Below, piece by piece: positions 59,714-61,621 of a DNA stretch of 61,621 nucleotides. The translations under genes were made by a program, and so were the position numbers. Position 1 is the stretch's first letter. The number at the start of each line of letters is the position of its first letter. The notes under the pieces were generated by a model. That model saw only the letters and a program-made list of their open reading frames with translations. It did not search any database and was not told the DNA's origin. The stretch is from Myxococcales bacterium. GTDB taxonomy: Bacteria; Myxococcota_A; UBA9160; SZUA-336. The DNA lies in contig JABSQV010000013.1 in assembly GCA_013215565.1 (NCBI GenBank), forward strand, positions 1 to 61,621, in the 5' to 3' direction.

Positions 59714-60123
59714 CGACGAAGGAACCCAGGCACTCCGAGGTCGAGGTTGGCGATGCGCTACCGCAGCTCGCGCTGCCGCTCACGACGAGCCTGATCGTAG
59801 GCGGTGCGCTGGCCTCCCGGGATTACACGCCCGTCCATCACGATCGCGGCGCCGCGCAGGCGGCGGGTCTGCAGGACGTCTTCATGAACATCCTCACGAC
59901 GAACGGGCTGATCGGCCGCTACGTGACGGACTGGGCCGGGGCCAACGCCGTGATTCGCGGGCTTGCGATCAAACTCGGGACCCCCAACCTGCCCGGCGAC
60001 ACGATGACGCTCAGCGGAAGGGTCTCGTCCAAGAGCGATGACGAAATCGTGGTCGAGGTGGCGGGAAAGAATTCCTGGGGCAACCACGTGACCGGTACGG
60101 TGCGCGTGGCGCTCCGAGCCTAG
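59710..60123 (+). CDS. chsH1: MaoC-like enoyl-CoA hydratase subunit (ChsH1-like)
   Basis: A 137-residue single hot-dog domain protein. ASRDYTPVHHDRGAA contains the hydratase-2 catalytic Asp and His; the fold ends with GTPNLPGDTMTLSG and VRVALRA. The length and the neighbour order match ChsH1, the catalytic half of the ChsH1-ChsH2 enoyl-CoA hydratase in cholesterol side-chain breakdown. The N-terminal MaoC domain of the ChsH2-like protein lacks an obvious equivalent pair in the same spot, so this subunit would supply the active site. Start ATG overlaps the previous stop. Confidence 0.9.
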   Translation: MTTKEPRHSEVEVGDALPQLALPLTTSLIVGGALASRDYTPVHHDRGAAQAAGLQDVFMNILTTNGLIGRYVTDWAGANAVIRGLAIKLGTPNLPGDTMTLSGRVSSKSDDEIVVEVAGKNSWGNHVTGTVRVALRA

Positions 60124-60165
60124 CGCGACAGCTGTAGAGGCAGCTGCAGAGAACAGGGAGTTGAA

Positions 60166-61335
60166 ATGCCGATCTCGCTCAAAGACGAGGCTGTGATTGT
60201 CGGAATCGGGCAGACCGATTTCACCAAGAACTCGGGGCGCTCCGAACTCCAACTGGCGGCTGAGTGCGTAAAGGCCGCGATCGCGGATGCGGGCCTCGAA
60301 CCCGCCGACGTCGACGGCATGACCACCTTTACGCTCGACAGCAACGACGAGATCGAGGTGGCGCGCAGCGTTGGCTGCGGCGATCTCAGCTTTTACAGCC
60401 GCATTCCCTACGGGGGCGGTGCGGCGGTCGGCATCGTGCATCAGGCCGCAATGGCGGTTGCGACGGGCGCGGCGAACTACGTGGTCGGCTACCGGGCCCT
60501 GAACGGTCGCTCCGGTCAACGCTATAGCCAGGGTGTTGCCGGGGACATCGTGACCAGCGACCTGGTTCACTGGGGCTGGTACATGCCCTTCGGGCTGCTC
60601 ACGCCGACCTCGTGGGTGGCCATGTTCACGCAGCGCTACATGCACGTGACCGGGTGCAAGAGCACGGACCTGGCCGAGGTCAGCATCGCCACGCGCGAAC
60701 ACGCCGTGAACAACCCGAACGCCTTCTTCCACGGGCGTCCGCTCAGTCTGGAGGATCACCAGACCGCGCGCATGATCTGCTCCCCGCTTCGCCTCTACGA
60801 CTGCTGCCAGGAAACGGACGGCGGCTGTGCCTTCGTGGTGACCACGCGCGAGCGAGCCGCCGACCTGGCGCAGCCGGGCGCCGTGATCCGAGGAATCGCC
60901 CAGGGCTCGGCGGACGACCAGGAGCAGATGACGAGTTTCTACCGTCCCGAAATCGAGCGGCTTCCCGAGATGGAACTCGTGGCCCGCCAGGTGTACGCGA
61001 TGAGCGGACTCGGACCCGAGGAGATCGACGCCGCCATCATTTACGATGCATTCTCTTCGATCGTGCTGTTTCAGCTCGAGGCCTTTGGCTTTTGCGGGAT
61101 CGGAGAGGGCAAGGACTTCGTCCAGGACGGGGCGCTGGGCCGCGAGGGACGCCTGCCCACCAACACTCACGGCGGCCAGCTTTCCGAGGCCTACATTCAC
61201 GGGATCAACGGGGTGAACGAGGGGGTGCGGCTGATCCGGGGCAGCTCGGTCAATCAGCCCGCAAAGAACGACCACGTACTCGTGACGGCCGGGGTCGGCG
61301 TCCCCACGAGTGCCATGATCCTGGGTCAGCTCTAG
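60166..61335 (+). CDS. ltp2: Ltp2-like acyl-CoA aldolase (retro-aldol lyase)
   Basis: A 389-residue thiolase-superfamily protein very close, as I remember it, to mycobacterial Ltp2: GIGQTDFTKNSGRSELQLAA, then GMTTFTLDSNDEIEVARS, LRLYDCCQETDGG, QLEAFGFCGIGEGKDF and NTHGGQLSEAYIHGINGVNE. Ltp2 cleaves the hydroxylated steroid C22-CoA to a 17-keto steroid and propionyl-CoA, using the DUF35 domain of ChsH2. All partners are present in this operon, so the same final side-chain step is the best call. Standard thiolase cysteines are not in place. AACAGGGAGTTGAA precedes the ATG. It is followed by an SDR gene. Confidence 0.93.
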   Translation: MPISLKDEAVIVGIGQTDFTKNSGRSELQLAAECVKAAIADAGLEPADVDGMTTFTLDSNDEIEVARSVGCGDLSFYSRIPYGGGAAVGIVHQAAMAVATGAANYVVGYRALNGRSGQRYSQGVAGDIVTSDLVHWGWYMPFGLLTPTSWVAMFTQRYMHVTGCKSTDLAEVSIATREHAVNNPNAFFHGRPLSLEDHQTARMICSPLRLYDCCQETDGGCAFVVTTRERAADLAQPGAVIRGIAQGSADDQEQMTSFYRPEIERLPEMELVARQVYAMSGLGPEEIDAAIIYDAFSSIVLFQLEAFGFCGIGEGKDFVQDGALGREGRLPTNTHGGQLSEAYIHGINGVNEGVRLIRGSSVNQPAKNDHVLVTAGVGVPTSAMILGQL

Positions 61336-61424
61336 GCAAGCCTTCATCAGCATGTGCTGCGGCGCCTCGGTCGGCGCCGGCAGCATCGCCGAGCGACGGC
61401 GCTGAGTCGCGGAAGGAGCGAGCG

Positions 61425-61621
61425 ATGAGTCAGGAACTCGAAGGAAAGGTCGCGATCGTCACCGGTGCTGCGGACGGCATCGGGCGGTTGCACGCGCTGA
61501 AACTCGCGAGCATGGGTGCGAGCGTGGTGGTGAATGACGTGGGGACCACACTCGCGGGCGAGGGCCGGGATTCGAGCAAGGCCCAGGCCGTGGTGGACGA
61601 GATCGAGCAGGCGGGCGGGGT
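61425..61621 (+). CDS. Short-chain dehydrogenase, 3' end missing (multifunctional-enzyme-2 type)
   Basis: The first 65 residues of an SDR cut by the window end. MSQELEGKVAIVTGAADGIG, then RLHALKLASMGASVVVNDVG. The VVVNDVGTTLAGEG stretch, with an Asp after the second strand, resembles the hydroxyacyl-CoA dehydrogenase domain of peroxisomal multifunctional enzyme 2 and mycobacterial Hsd4B. GGAAGGAGCGAGCG precedes the ATG. Likely continues the steroid side-chain operon with the 3-hydroxyacyl-CoA or 17-hydroxy dehydrogenation step. Confidence 0.88.
   Translation, partial: MSQELEGKVAIVTGAADGIGRLHALKLASMGASVVVNDVGTTLAGEGRDSSKAQAVVDEIEQAGG

Overview
The window is about 61.6 kb of GC-rich, densely coded bacterial chromosome. 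No rRNA, tRNA, CRISPR array, insertion sequence or phage gene was seen. The gene content suggests an aerobic, lipid- or steroid-degrading Gram-negative bacterium of an uncultured deltaproteobacterial-type lineage (Myxococcota, Binatota or similar). Pointers are a PEP-CTERM protein, a caa3 oxidase with a b6-like cytochrome b, a b558-type succinate dehydrogenase, and many acyl-CoA, SDR, P450 and DUF35/thiolase-like genes. This placement is inference, because no marker gene is present.

Layout. 1-9.7 kb: a truncated crotonase, a COQ8-like ABC1 kinase, a small lipoprotein, a SnoaL-like protein, a sulfatase-like lipoprotein, a DUF1214 protein, an amidohydrolase and a tandem CaiB/BaiF CoA-transferase. 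9.7-15.7 kb: a secreted Cys/His-rich protein divergent from a PEP-CTERM protein, a glycosyltransferase-methyltransferase fusion, a PlsC acyltransferase and a PNPOx-like protein. 15.8-24.9 kb: a GPH-type MFS transporter, then an SDR / thiolase-like / DUF35 operon divergent from an acyl-CoA dehydrogenase pair, a FadD19-like ligase and an enoyl-CoA hydratase. 24.9-41.2 kb: energy metabolism, with a PoxB-like enzyme, an SDH operon (sdhC-A-B-TPR) and a long run encoding caa3 oxidase, diheme c, Rieske, a cytochrome b-c fusion, a CtaG/FixG-like fusion and a FixH-like protein. 41.2-53.5 kb: a membrane-anchored GltB-like protein, a 2OG oxygenase, an aldehyde dehydrogenase, a TetR/P450 pair divergent from a second P450, an HExxH protein, and a Tat-type multicopper oxidase with a SCO protein. 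53.6-61.6 kb: an SDR, a large acyl-CoA dehydrogenase/oxidase, and an operon matching in content the mycobacterial igr steroid side-chain module: acyl-CoA dehydrogenase, ChsH2 (MaoC-DUF35), acyl-CoA dehydrogenase, ChsH1 (MaoC), Ltp2 and an SDR.

How it fits together. The strongest functional signal is beta-oxidation of a branched or sterol-type side chain. A FadD19-like ligase would activate the acid. Paired acyl-CoA dehydrogenases would desaturate it, ChsH1/ChsH2 would hydrate it, and Ltp2 with the DUF35 domain would cleave it by retro-aldol reaction. P450s and the aldehyde dehydrogenase are plausible terminal-oxidation partners. Electrons would go to the SDH/bc/caa3 chain encoded in the same window.

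Three intergenic regions carry an almost identical promoter (TTGACG, 19-bp spacer, TATGCT). A 21-bp near-palindrome overlapping a TTGACA box lies between the divergent P450 genes and is a good candidate operator for the adjacent TetR protein.
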